Shown: one piece after another, positions 1-7,878 of the stretch
How positions within the stretch are numbered: the stretch's first letter is position 1
Layout: every line of letters starts with the position of its first letter
Origin: Mesobacillus sp. S13
GTDB taxonomy: Bacteria > Bacillota > Bacilli > Bacillales > Cytobacillaceae
DNA length: 64,000 bases
Direction of reading: 5' to 3'
NCBI RefSeq assembly: GCF_020422885.1
Contig: NZ_CP084622.1
Span: 1,879,001-1,943,000, forward strand
Notes under the pieces: model-generated
Databases searched by the model: none
Seen by the model: the letters and a program-made list of their open reading frames with translations, nothing else
What the model was told of the DNA's origin: nothing
Made by a program: the position numbers and the translations under genes

Positions 1-557
1 TATATAAGCTTCCAACTAGAGAAATCTGGAATGAGATGAAGGAACAGGATCTTCTAAAGAGGCTGGAAGCATCTATCAAGGATCATTACAATATTGCTTT
101 ATCTTTAGAGGAAGTCTTGCCTGAAAACTATGCTGAATTTCAGGAATTATACAGAAGCTCAATTGGAAGCACGCAAACAGCTGCTGCACTTCCGATTGAA
201 TCGCTGTATAAACCGTGGACACAGGATGAAACGTGCACTCTCCCCTTTGCGAGGGATAAAGGCTATGTCCTGGGTGATTCGGCGTTACATATCAACTATC
301 TGCTAGAAAAGCTGAAGATCGAGATACCTGTTGAATTACAGAGCATGCCAGATCACTTGGCAATCCTGCTCGAGTTGCTGGCCTATTTCATAGAGCATGC
401 TCCGGAACACTTTATTGCTGAATATATGGATGACCATTTCGATTGGCTGGATGAATTCGAATCGCAGCTATCAGCAGCAACAGAACATCTCTTTTATCAA
501 AGGTTGACAAGATTATTGATTGGAACTGTGAAGGCATATCGAACCAATTACTTGTAG
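1..557 (+). CDS. TorD/DmsD-family chaperone, 5'-truncated
   Basis: This is the C-terminal part of a TorD-like cytoplasmic chaperone, a family that binds the Tat signal peptide and apo-form of molybdoenzymes and helps cofactor loading. The reading frame is open to the left edge (first full codon at base 3), so the true start lies outside the window. An ATG at 36 is internal: it has no ribosome binding site and would give only 173 residues against about 200 or more for the family. The all-helical sequence and the segment PDHLAILLELLAYF resemble the TorD signature region (H-x-x-x-[LI]-L-x-[LF]). It lies directly upstream of a Tat-dependent molybdenum oxidoreductase, its expected client. The assignment is by family resemblance and context. 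Confidence 0.75.
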   Translation, partial: YKLPTREIWNEMKEQDLLKRLEASIKDHYNIALSLEEVLPENYAEFQELYRSSIGSTQTAAALPIESLYKPWTQDETCTLPFARDKGYVLGDSALHINYLLEKLKIEIPVELQSMPDHLAILLELLAYFIEHAPEHFIAEYMDDHFDWLDEFESQLSAATEHLFYQRLTRLLIGTVKAYRTNYL

Positions 558-572
558 TCTTCATAATTAAAG

Positions 573-782
573 GTGGTGATGCTTTTAGTGATGGACAAAT
601 ATTTGCATAAATATTACGTATTTGAATTATTCCCATCAGCCAGACACTTTGTGAAAGAGTCAATAAGTTTTACTTTTTGCGATGATGGGGAAGCATCAAG
701 TTATCGAAACGTGTGTGAACATGCCTTCATGGCATATGAACAAAATGTTTTATCGTTCGGGAGTAAAAGGAGGGCTAGTTAA
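573..782 (+). CDS. candidate small ORF before the molybdoenzyme gene, unrecognised
   Basis: An open frame of about 69 codons begins GTG-GTG-ATG next to AAAGGTGG and ends with TAA one base before the ATG of the molybdoenzyme gene. Its last codons contain the AGGAGG ribosome binding site of that gene. Such an arrangement fits translational coupling. The product has no recognisable domain, and a start at 579 is equally possible. It could be a chance frame in a leader region, which also holds a small inverted repeat (ATGCC-N5-GGCAT at 721-735). Low confidence that it is a gene. Confidence 0.25.
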   Translation: MVMLLVMDKYLHKYYVFELFPSARHFVKESISFTFCDDGEASSYRNVCEHAFMAYEQNVLSFGSKRRAS

Positions 783-783
783 A

Positions 784-2979
784 ATGGTGGAGACAAAACT
801 ATCACGTCGTGGATTTATTAAAGCTTCTGCTGCTACTGCTGCTTTGGCATCTTCAGGAACAGTAGGGTTCAATGAATGGTCCAAGAATTATGTTAAAGCA
901 GGAGCAAACGCAGTAGTTAATGAGATTCCTAGTACATGTAATGCATGTTCCAGTAAATGCGGAATGATTGGCCATGTCAAAAACGGCCGTTTATGGAAGC
1001 TGACGGGACACCCTGACCATCCTTATTCAAAAGGAAAGCTATGTGCCAGAGGGCATGGTTACGCGACAGTTGTTTATTCCAAAGACAGGCTTTCACAGCC
1101 ATTAAAGCGGATTGGAGATAATAAATTCGAACCCATTTCGTGGGAACAAGCCTACAAAGAAATCGCACAGAAATTGAACCAAATCATAAAAGAACATGGC
1201 CCGCAGTCAGTCGCCTTAACGGAAGATCCACGGGCTTCAGGAAAGTTTTATTCACCTAGATTCATAAATTCTCTTGGATCGTCAAACTACTATACACACC
1301 ATGTCGTTTGTTCTAACTCAAGGGATGCAGGTTTCTTGCATACAGTTGGTGTGTCTTCTACAAGTGCTGATATCAGCAATGCCAAATATATTATGTTCAT
1401 TGGCAGAAGCTATGGAGATGGCATCCGTCCTAGTTCTGTTCAGTCATTAGCAGCAGCAAAAGATAATGGAGCCAAGATCGTCATTGTCGATCCTCGTTTG
1501 AATAATACCGGTAACCTGGCAACGGAATGGCTTGCGATCCGTCCAGGTACTGACTTAGCATTAGTGCTTTCGATGTCACATGTACTGATAAAAGAAAATC
1601 TTCATGACGCAGAGTTCATTAAGAACTACAGTATTGGTTATGAGGAATACGCAAAGGAACTGAAAAAATACACACCAGAATGGGCAAAGGAAATCACAGG
1701 TATATCTGCAGACGCAATCACTCGTATTGCTATTGATATGGGTAAAGCCAAACCGAAGGCGTTGATTGAGCAATCATGGAGAGGCGCTTTCGGCTGCAAC
1801 TATGAAAATAGTACAGAAACCGGCCGTGCAGTAGCGATGTTCAATGCCTTACTTGGAAACTACCAGCAAAAAGGCGGCAGTATATTTGGTGGAAAACCTT
1901 CACTTGGAGAATTGGATGAAGCAAAACATCCGAATCCAAAAGAACCAGAGTCTCCAAAAGCAGGTAAAAAAGAATTTCCGCTTGCTTATCATAGTCATGG
2001 TGTTGCAACAATCGTCGCTAAAGAAGCACTGGAAGGCAAAATGAAAGCGGCAATTTATTATCATTCTAATGCGGCACTGGGATACGGAAATCCTAAAGTC
2101 ATGAAAGAAGCACTTTCAAAAATGGACCTTGTGGTAGCAATAGATGTGCAAATGTCTGAAACTGCACAATTGGCTCACTACGTTCTTCCAGAAGTGACAT
2201 ATATTGAACGCGATGAAGTAATTGAAGGATTATCTGGAAAAATCCCTGGAATTGCCCTTCGCCAACAAATGGTAGAGAAAGTTCATCCAAAAACAAAGCC
2301 AATCGATGAAATTTACACTGAGCTTGCAAAAGCATGCGGAGTGGGCCAGTATTTTAATTTCACTCTGGATGAATTGAATGAAGCAATGCTAGCTCCAACG
2401 GGAGTTACGTATAAACAGCTCAGGGAAAAAGGAACCATTATGTTCCCGAACGAGGAAATTACCATCGGTGAGATGCCGAAATTAAAGACTCCTTCTGGAA
2501 AAGTAGAATTTTATAGTGAAACCTATAAAGAAGCCGGCTTTAAGCCAATCGTCGAATGGATTGAGCCGAAGGTAAGTCCTAAGAATGATTCTTTCCGATT
2601 GATTACGGGCAAGCAGGCGATCCACAGCCATACACAAACTGCGAATATACCAATTTTGATGCAGATTACAAAGGATTATGACCTAGAAAGAATCTGGATC
2701 AATCCAGTCCGAGCCAAAGCACTAGGCATCAAAGATGGTGATCTGGTTGAACTGAAATCGAGTGAAGCAACAAGCAAGATTCGAGTCAAAGTGACAGAGA
2801 GAATCCACCCAGAGGCAATTTTTGTCCCGAGTCACTACGGAATCACTTCCAAGGACCTGAAAACCGGCTATGGTGTTGGCTTTGGATATATGGAGCATGT
2901 TCCATTTGATTTTGAAAAATGGAGCGGAGCAGGAAATATCCACGAAGTAATCGTGAAGGTTAGGAAGGTGAATAGCTGA
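784..2979 (+). CDS. Tat-exported molybdopterin oxidoreductase catalytic subunit (PsrA/PhsA/DMSO reductase type)
   Basis: This is the catalytic subunit of a respiratory molybdoenzyme acting on the outer face of the membrane. The ATG at 784 (731 aa) follows AGGAGGG at good spacing; the frame extends further upstream but without a ribosome binding site. The N-terminus carries a twin-arginine signal (SRRGFIK, R8-R9) and an Ala-rich hydrophobic stretch. A [4Fe-4S] motif follows (C52, C55, C59, C87), and C176 in HHVVCSNSRD is the likely molybdenum ligand, as in polysulfide/thiosulfate reductases rather than Ser-ligated DMSO reductases. A molydopterin-dinucleotide-binding domain closes the protein. 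It overlaps the ferredoxin subunit gene by one base (TGATG). The substrate (polysulfide, thiosulfate, tetrathionate or other) cannot be read from sequence alone. Confidence 0.9.
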   Translation: MVETKLSRRGFIKASAATAALASSGTVGFNEWSKNYVKAGANAVVNEIPSTCNACSSKCGMIGHVKNGRLWKLTGHPDHPYSKGKLCARGHGYATVVYSKDRLSQPLKRIGDNKFEPISWEQAYKEIAQKLNQIIKEHGPQSVALTEDPRASGKFYSPRFINSLGSSNYYTHHVVCSNSRDAGFLHTVGVSSTSADISNAKYIMFIGRSYGDGIRPSSVQSLAAAKDNGAKIVIVDPRLNNTGNLATEWLAIRPGTDLALVLSMSHVLIKENLHDAEFIKNYSIGYEEYAKELKKYTPEWAKEITGISADAITRIAIDMGKAKPKALIEQSWRGAFGCNYENSTETGRAVAMFNALLGNYQQKGGSIFGGKPSLGELDEAKHPNPKEPESPKAGKKEFPLAYHSHGVATIVAKEALEGKMKAAIYYHSNAALGYGNPKVMKEALSKMDLVVAIDVQMSETAQLAHYVLPEVTYIERDEVIEGLSGKIPGIALRQQMVEKVHPKTKPIDEIYTELAKACGVGQYFNFTLDELNEAMLAPTGVTYKQLREKGTIMFPNEEITIGEMPKLKTPSGKVEFYSETYKEAGFKPIVEWIEPKVSPKNDSFRLITGKQAIHSHTQTANIPILMQITKDYDLERIWINPVRAKALGIKDGDLVELKSSEATSKIRVKVTERIHPEAIFVPSHYGITSKDLKTGYGVGFGYMEHVPFDFEKWSGAGNIHEVIVKVRKVNS

Positions 2980-3515
2980 TGGCACGGTATGGAATGGTAA
3001 TAGACACTAGAAAATGCGTCGGCTGTTATGCTTGCCGAGTAAGCTGCCAGATGCAAAATGAACTTCCGGTAGAAGAGTCTTATATTAAATTTTATGAAAA
3101 AGAGACGGGGGTTTTCCCGAACGTCAAAAATGAAATCATCCCTGTACAATGCCAGCACTGTGAGGATGCACCATGTGTAAGTGTTTGTCCGACGAAGGCA
3201 ACCTACACAACAGCCGAAGGCATCGTATTAGTGGATTCTGATAAGTGTATCGGCTGCAAGTATTGTATGGTGGCATGCCATTATGGAGCGAGGACGCAGG
3301 ACCATAAAACTGGGGTAGTGGAGAAATGCCGTTTCTGTGCCGAGCTAGTGGCAGAAGGCAAGCAGCCGGCCTGTGTCAGCACTTGCATAAGCAATGCCAG
3401 GGTATTCGGTGATCTAGATGATCCAAATAGCGAAGTTTCAAAAGCAATCGTGAAAATGAATGCGCAGCCGTTAAGGCCGGACCTAGGCAAGGCAAAAATC
3501 TATTACGTGAGGTGA
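2979..3515 (+). CDS. four-cluster 4Fe-4S electron-transfer subunit (PsrB/PhsB/NrfC type)
   Basis: An iron-sulfur subunit that passes electrons between the membrane anchor and the molybdenum subunit. In 178 residues it shows four Cys groups: C13-x2-C16-x2-C19-x3-C23, then C58/C61/C66/C70, then C90/C93/C96/C100, and a last group formed by C117, C120, C132 and C136. This is the standard arrangement for four [4Fe-4S] clusters in DmsB/PsrB/NrfC proteins. It has no signal peptide, as expected for a partner carried through the Tat system with the catalytic subunit. Its ATG overlaps the stop of the preceding gene, and the NrfD-like gene follows at once, so the three genes form one operon. Confidence 0.92.
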   Translation: MARYGMVIDTRKCVGCYACRVSCQMQNELPVEESYIKFYEKETGVFPNVKNEIIPVQCQHCEDAPCVSVCPTKATYTTAEGIVLVDSDKCIGCKYCMVACHYGARTQDHKTGVVEKCRFCAELVAEGKQPACVSTCISNARVFGDLDDPNSEVSKAIVKMNAQPLRPDLGKAKIYYVR

Positions 3516-3520
3516 TTATT

Positions 3521-4417
3521 ATGGTTTGGGGAACAATTATCGCTGCCTATTTATTCCTTGCCGGTCTTAGTGCCGGTGCGTTTTTAACATCATCCTATGC
3601 AGCAAGGAAGTATCCTGAGGCAAAGACAGTCAGGTTTGTCGGAAGGTTGATCAGTCCGGCTTTGATGGGAATAGGATTGCTGCTGCTCATTGTCGATGCA
3701 GAGGCCGGTTTGAAAGACCCATTGCGCTTCATCTATTTATTTACAAATTTCAGTTCAGTCATGACCATCGGTACCTATTTTATCAGCTTTTTCATGATGG
3801 CTGCAGCCTATATTGCCTTGATGGAATTGTTGAAAAAAGATACGCACAAAATTGTGGAGTATGTCGGCATCGTATTTGCTGTCGCAACAGCAATTTACAC
3901 TGGCTTCCTGATTGGAGTCATTGGAGCTGTGCCACTATGGAATACAGCAATCTTGCCAATATTATTCGTCGTATCGGCGTTTTCAACAGGTATTGCCGGC
4001 ACTATGCTGGTGTCAGCCATAATGGATAAAAAAGTGGTCCATACGGTAATTTCCATCAAAAAAATCCACTTAACCTTGCTGATTGCCGAAGTATTCCTGA
4101 TTTTCACGATGTTCCTAATCACTTCATCAACGAATGAATCTGCAGCACAATCTGTATCCATTCTTCTTTCCGGTGAGTACAGCACTCTATTCTGGATGGG
4201 GCTGATTTTAGTAGGATTAATAGTCCCAATTACAATCGAGGCTTTGGAGTTATGGAATACAAAAAAACTTCATCAAACACCGGCAGGATTGGAAGTTGCC
4301 GCTTCAGGATCACATGGAATCACAGCTACTATGATCACTGAAAGTGCGGTACTGGCAGGCGGATTCATTCTCCGCTATCTGTTGCTTGCCGCAGCAGTTC
4401 CGGTAATATTCTTATAA
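3521..4417 (+). CDS. NrfD/PsrC-family polytopic membrane anchor subunit
   Basis: An integral membrane protein of 298 residues with about eight predicted hydrophobic segments, of the NrfD/PsrC family that oxidises menaquinol and anchors the complex. The ATG at 3521 is preferred over an in-frame GTG at 3512 because GAGGTGA sits six bases before it. The N-terminus (hydrophobic helix with AGLSAGAF) is typical of the family. It is the last gene of the molybdoenzyme operon and is followed by a strong terminator. Together the three proteins should form a quinol-linked reductase or oxidase. Confidence 0.88.
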   Translation: MVWGTIIAAYLFLAGLSAGAFLTSSYAARKYPEAKTVRFVGRLISPALMGIGLLLLIVDAEAGLKDPLRFIYLFTNFSSVMTIGTYFISFFMMAAAYIALMELLKKDTHKIVEYVGIVFAVATAIYTGFLIGVIGAVPLWNTAILPILFVVSAFSTGIAGTMLVSAIMDKKVVHTVISIKKIHLTLLIAEVFLIFTMFLITSSTNESAAQSVSILLSGEYSTLFWMGLILVGLIVPITIEALELWNTKKLHQTPAGLEVAASGSHGITATMITESAVLAGGFILRYLLLAAAVPVIFL

Positions 4418-4429
4418 GTAAATTGAAAG

Positions 4430-4460
4430 AAGACCTGGGCGAAGATGCACAGGTCTTTTA
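4430..4460 (+). terminator. Rho-independent terminator of the molybdoenzyme operon
   Basis: Perfect 8-bp stem AAGACCTG / CAGGTCTT with a 12-base loop, followed by a short T run. Confidence 0.85.
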
Positions 4461-4735
4461 AATATTGAGAGAATTCTCTCGCTTACTTCTTTTCTTTTTA
4501 GTAAAGTTTATTAATTGCAAAATTATATTTCTTAGAATAAAAAAGAAAAAGGCCAGAAAAAGTATGGACTTCCCTGGTTATATCAAAATAGCTTTCAATA
4601 GAAGTGTAATTCTCGGTGATAAACTGATCCCTTCTAAATATTTTCTACAGTGCTCCCTAAAAATGGAGAGTTCCTTCTAAGAACAGATATCATCCTTACG
4701 AATATAATGCCTATGATGAACGAGGAGGGATTATT
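4461..4735. other. intergenic stretch without a supported gene
   Basis: AT-rich, with no convincing gene. It contains the perfect palindrome GAGAGAATTCTCTC (4467-4480) and a TATAAT at 4703-4708 that could be the -10 of the following gene, though no good -35 is visible. The following gene has a strong ribosome binding site (GAGGAGGG). Confidence 0.4.
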
Positions 4736-5245
4736 ATGAATTTTCCAGCTGTGGATTTAGGGATCATGGCGGAACATTTGCCAACGCATGAAGGAGTTAT
4801 CAGCAAGTTAAAGATTTTCAAAGATATTGTAGACAATCAAGAAATAAAAAAACTATTGCAGTTGAATATCCAAATGCTCAGGGAGCATGTGAGAGCGATG
4901 CTTGAACTTATAGATCCGGACCATAATAGAGAAGTGAAGCTGGCCGAACTGCCTGATATGGATTTAAATACCGAAATGCTGAACCTTTCTGAACAGGAAA
5001 AAGATATTGTTCTCGAAGCAAGGGCAGCATCTAAGCTTATGGGGAGCGATAATTTCAATTCTGCTCTTATGATGAAAGATATGAATGTGAAAAACATTCA
5101 TATCCAGATGGCTTATCAGGACGTAAGGATGCAGGTGCTATACAATATGGTCGTTGAACATGTGAATGGAGATTTTACGCCCCATATAACAGAGGCTATG
5201 CAATTGAAGACTTACGAAAAATATAAACATATTTTAAAAGAGTGA
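4736..5245 (+). CDS. helical-bundle protein, possibly spore-coat CotF-like/ferritin-like
   Basis: A soluble 169-residue protein rich in long amphipathic helices, starting at an ATG after GAGGAGGG. The N-terminal part (HEGVISKLKIFKDIVDNQ) and the C-terminal part (HIQMAYQDVRMQVLYN) recall the ferritin-like helical pairs of CotF-type coat proteins, but I do not see a diagnostic motif. It stands alone between the molybdoenzyme operon and an unknown gene. Function is not assigned beyond this resemblance. A helical protein in a spore former without membrane or signal segments fits a spore-associated role, but that is inference. Confidence 0.6.
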   Translation: MNFPAVDLGIMAEHLPTHEGVISKLKIFKDIVDNQEIKKLLQLNIQMLREHVRAMLELIDPDHNREVKLAELPDMDLNTEMLNLSEQEKDIVLEARAASKLMGSDNFNSALMMKDMNVKNIHIQMAYQDVRMQVLYNMVVEHVNGDFTPHITEAMQLKTYEKYKHILKE

Positions 5246-5326
5246 GTACTTAAAAGAAGGAAGTGCTGGCAAGATTAGAGAATTATAATTTATAAATTTT
5301 TCCTTTCATGTAAAAGAGGGATGTAT

Positions 5327-5767
5327 GTGGAGATACAATTTACAGTACCGTGGAGCTATAGTGACGAAGAGGACACTACCTTTCCGCTTCCCGATGATTA
5401 TAAATATTGGAGACCTTTAGTCTCGCATTTCCTGAAGAAAGCAGATACTATAGAGTTTCATTGCTGGAATGAAGAACAGGAAGCGATTAAGGAAATTCAA
5501 TCTATAGTTAATTGTTCTGTTCATGCCGGTGACAACATGACTCTTTTTCAATTCTGTAATGTCCAAAACATACAAGATTTTCTTCTGAACAAGTATGAAA
5601 TAGAAAATAAATTCAAATGGTTTACAGTGAATCTTATCCGGTATGGAGAAATCATTTTTCATTCAGGCCACTGGGCAACGGAATTTGCAGTCAACGCAGA
5701 GAGTGCAGAAGAAACGGCATGGATCCAGTCGGTAACACCAACGAACACGGAATTTCTCTTTTATTGA
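5327..5767 (+). CDS. hypothetical protein, unrecognised
   Basis: A 146-residue acidic, aromatic-rich soluble protein that I do not recognise. The frame can begin at ATG 5321, but the ribosome binding site AAAGAGGG touches that ATG; the GTG at 5327 has the correct spacing and is preferred. There are no membrane segments or Cys motifs. The mixed alpha/beta pattern with a Trp-rich C-terminal third (KWFTVNL, SGHWATEF) suggests a compact globular fold. No operon partner is apparent; about 190 bases of unremarkable sequence separate it from the NUDIX gene. Confidence 0.55.
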   Translation: MEIQFTVPWSYSDEEDTTFPLPDDYKYWRPLVSHFLKKADTIEFHCWNEEQEAIKEIQSIVNCSVHAGDNMTLFQFCNVQNIQDFLLNKYEIENKFKWFTVNLIRYGEIIFHSGHWATEFAVNAESAEETAWIQSVTPTNTEFLFY

Positions 5768-5954
5768 CCGTCTTATTCCAATCTTAATTGCTCCCACAAC
5801 CTGCATTCTTGAAAATAGTCTGCATGTTCTACGGAGTGGCGATGCCGGTATATATGTAAAAGTTATGTCCCAATATTTCATAGTGTAATTTGACATATCA
5901 TTCATACATTGTAATTTTCATATTGATAACCTTTTAGAATGAAGGGATGCAAAG

Positions 5955-6410
5955 ATGATAACTTTTGGTGAAATAAAATCAGGAATAAGCTATACATGGC
6001 GGCCAGGTGTGTATGGAATCATATTAATAGAAGAAAATTTAGTTGCATTGATCGAGACGGATGATGGTAAATATTTTCTTCCAGGCGGTGGAATGGAGGA
6101 AAGTGAAAGTCATGAAGAGTGCTTAATAAGAGAAGGCAAAGAAGAAATGGGAAAGCTTCTTGAACTCGGTGAATGGATCGGAAAAGCACAACAGTATTTT
6201 TACTCTAAGAAGGATTCAACATATTATCAGGTTCAAGGGGATTTTTATTTTGCCAAGATAGCCGGAGACACAGGAGAACCTGCTGAAGCTGACCATCACC
6301 TCAAATGGCTTGATACTAGGGAAGCTGTTAGTATGTTATGTCATAAGCATCAGCGCTGGGCACTGCAAAAGGCTTTGGCCATGATTGAATATAAGGAACA
6401 GCATATTTAG
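5955..6410 (+). CDS. NUDIX hydrolase
   Basis: A 151-residue NUDIX-fold pyrophosphohydrolase that cleaves a nucleoside diphosphate linked to some moiety. The NUDIX box is visible around residues 45-67: GG, then E after five residues, seven residues, then REGKEEMG, giving G-x5-E-x7-R-E-x-x-E-E-x-G with the metal-binding glutamates intact. The start ATG follows AAGGGATG. A perfect TTGACA lies at 5890-5895, but no matching -10 is clear at 17 bases. The substrate cannot be told from sequence: such small NUDIX proteins act on oxidised nucleotides, nucleotide sugars or other compounds. Confidence 0.85.
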   Translation: MITFGEIKSGISYTWRPGVYGIILIEENLVALIETDDGKYFLPGGGMEESESHEECLIREGKEEMGKLLELGEWIGKAQQYFYSKKDSTYYQVQGDFYFAKIAGDTGEPAEADHHLKWLDTREAVSMLCHKHQRWALQKALAMIEYKEQHI

Positions 6411-6583
6411 ACAGGATTTGTCTATATTTGTTGGGAAAAAGCAAATGAACCAAAATACCTCTTTCCTTTCTGGTCTGCTTAATGGTAATGTTAGCATAAT
6501 CATAATCATCCTTATAAAAGTTGTTTGACAATAGGTATAAATGGGAAAATATTTCTTAGAACAGTAAATTAATGAGGGAGATT

Positions 6584-6727
6584 ATGATTAACAACTATGA
6601 ATACCAGATCTTTTACGAAGAATTGAAGAGACTTAATAAAGAATACCAGCGCTGTGAAGATGCCACTATAAAGAAATTTATCTCAATGGACATCAGACTT
6701 ATAGAGAATGCACTGGAAGCCATTTGA
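6584..6727 (+). CDS. small 47-residue hypothetical protein
   Basis: A short frame starting at ATG 6584 with GAGGGAG at good spacing. It encodes a charged, probably helical peptide (begins MINNYEYQIFYEELKRLN, ends IENALEAI) of 47 residues with one Cys and no membrane segment. It lies 27 bases before the DnaB/DnaD-like domain gene, so the two are probably co-transcribed. A TTGACA at 6525-6530 upstream is a possible -35. I do not recognise the family; the ribosome binding site and codon pattern support a real gene. Confidence 0.55.
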   Translation: MINNYEYQIFYEELKRLNKEYQRCEDATIKKFISMDIRLIENALEAI

Positions 6728-6754
6728 TCAAGTAAATGAAGCAGGAGAATTACT

Positions 6755-7084
6755 ATGAATAAACAACAATTAACTGATCCAGAGTTCCTTACTTTTTGCG
6801 AAAATGCCATGCCAATTGAAGTAGTGGAAAAATTCACTGATAATAATATCCGCGGACTAGAGAATATTGCACTCAGATCGATTTCAACCCGCAGTAAACT
6901 CCCGGCCAATGTAGTCAATCTTTTGGTTGCTTATTTTTACAACCATTACGGAAAACAGGTATATAACCGAAATGACCTCGCACGATTATATGATTACTGG
7001 GTATCCAAGGATGTCAGGACAATGGCCCAGGCAACGGAAATGATCAATGAGGATATCGAGCAAGTTCTCAGTTCTTTGAAATGA
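6755..7084 (+). CDS. free-standing DnaB/DnaD-type (DDBH2-like) replication-initiation domain protein
   Basis: A 109-residue protein that looks like the C-terminal domain of Gram-positive DnaB, the helicase-loader component. After MPIEVVEKF, the segment SKLPANVVNLLVAYFYNHYG followed by LYDYWVSKDVRTMAQATEM follows the DDBH2 pattern (L-P-x-x-V-N-x-L-x-x-Y, then W-x-x-K-x-[VI]-x-T-x-x-x-A). Full DnaB and DnaD are two to four times longer, so this is a single-domain relative. The start ATG follows AGGAGA. A 47-residue ORF precedes it and a strong terminator follows. A role in replication or DNA binding is inference from the fold. Confidence 0.65.
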   Translation: MNKQQLTDPEFLTFCENAMPIEVVEKFTDNNIRGLENIALRSISTRSKLPANVVNLLVAYFYNHYGKQVYNRNDLARLYDYWVSKDVRTMAQATEMINEDIEQVLSSLK

Positions 7085-7098
7085 TATTATTACATTAG

Positions 7099-7127
7099 AA
7101 CAGGCTAACTTAAGCCTGTTTTTTTTG
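7099..7127 (+). terminator. Rho-independent terminator
   Basis: Perfect 8-bp stem AACAGGCT / AGCCTGTT with a 6-base loop and an 8-T tail. Confidence 0.92.
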
Positions 7128-7235
7128 TATTAAATCAAAGCCCGTGTTGTACCACACATCTTTATAAAAAGGTTTTTTCGATGAAGGAATATCGATAAAA
7201 ATAAAGAATGGTTTATTGAATAATGGAAAGTAGGT

Positions 7236-7739
7236 GTGAATTTGCTTAAAACGGAGAACGTAAGACTTGCTGTGAGCGATGACGGACAGCGAATTATTGA
7301 TTTGCTAAAAACCACTGCGCAATGGATACAGAACCATGGCATCAATCAATGGCAATACTTACTAAGTGGTGGCGAAGATAAGGAAATTTTGGAGGCTGTA
7401 AAACAACAAGAAACATATATTGTCCTGTCAGATCAAGAATTAATCGCTACCTTCACCCTCTCAGATACTCAGAGTGATTGGGACAGACATATATTTGGTG
7501 AGAACCATGAAGAAGACTCAGTCTATCTCCATAGGCTGGCTATTTTACCATCACAGATGGGTAAAGGTATAGGAAAAGAAATACTGCAATGGATTGACAA
7601 AAATTATTCAACTGATAAGTCTTATCTAAAATTAGACTGTGTTGCTGACAACAGCAAATTGAATCAATTTTATGTGGCAAATGGATTTCAATACGTCGGT
7701 GAAACAGACCAACACAGTAAATATCAAAAAAAGTGGTAA
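7236..7739 (+). CDS. GNAT-family N-acetyltransferase
   Basis: A 167-residue GNAT acetyltransferase that moves an acetyl group from acetyl-CoA to an amine. The acetyl-CoA pyrophosphate-binding motif A is RLAILPSQMGKGIGKEIL (Q-x-x-G-x-G pattern), followed by the usual DNSKLNQFYVANGF motif near the C-terminus. The start is either GTG 7236 (after GGAAAG) or TTG 7242 (after AGGTG); both have plausible ribosome binding sites. The acceptor is unknown. The gene stands alone with its own terminator. Confidence 0.85.
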   Translation: MNLLKTENVRLAVSDDGQRIIDLLKTTAQWIQNHGINQWQYLLSGGEDKEILEAVKQQETYIVLSDQELIATFTLSDTQSDWDRHIFGENHEEDSVYLHRLAILPSQMGKGIGKEILQWIDKNYSTDKSYLKLDCVADNSKLNQFYVANGFQYVGETDQHSKYQKKW

Positions 7740-7764
7740 GGCCTATCAGGGTCTTTTTTTTTTT
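7738..7764 (+). terminator. terminator of the acetyltransferase gene
   Basis: Short stem AAGGCC / GGTCTT (one G-T pair) followed by a long T run; the stem overlaps the stop codon. Confidence 0.65.
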
Positions 7765-7878
7765 GCGGATAAATAAGTATAGATTTCACTTAATGTTAAT
7801 AAACGTGGCGGGGTGAAGGCAAGAAAAGGGGTTAAAATGGAGTTGCGAAGAAGGAATGTTTTAGTGAGGGACTAGCTT

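Noticed and set aside
4465..4680. Frame of 71 codons after the molybdoenzyme operon
   Set aside because: Starts inside a palindrome right after a terminator, no ribosome binding site, Lys/Phe/Ile-rich sequence typical of AT-rich intergenic DNA.
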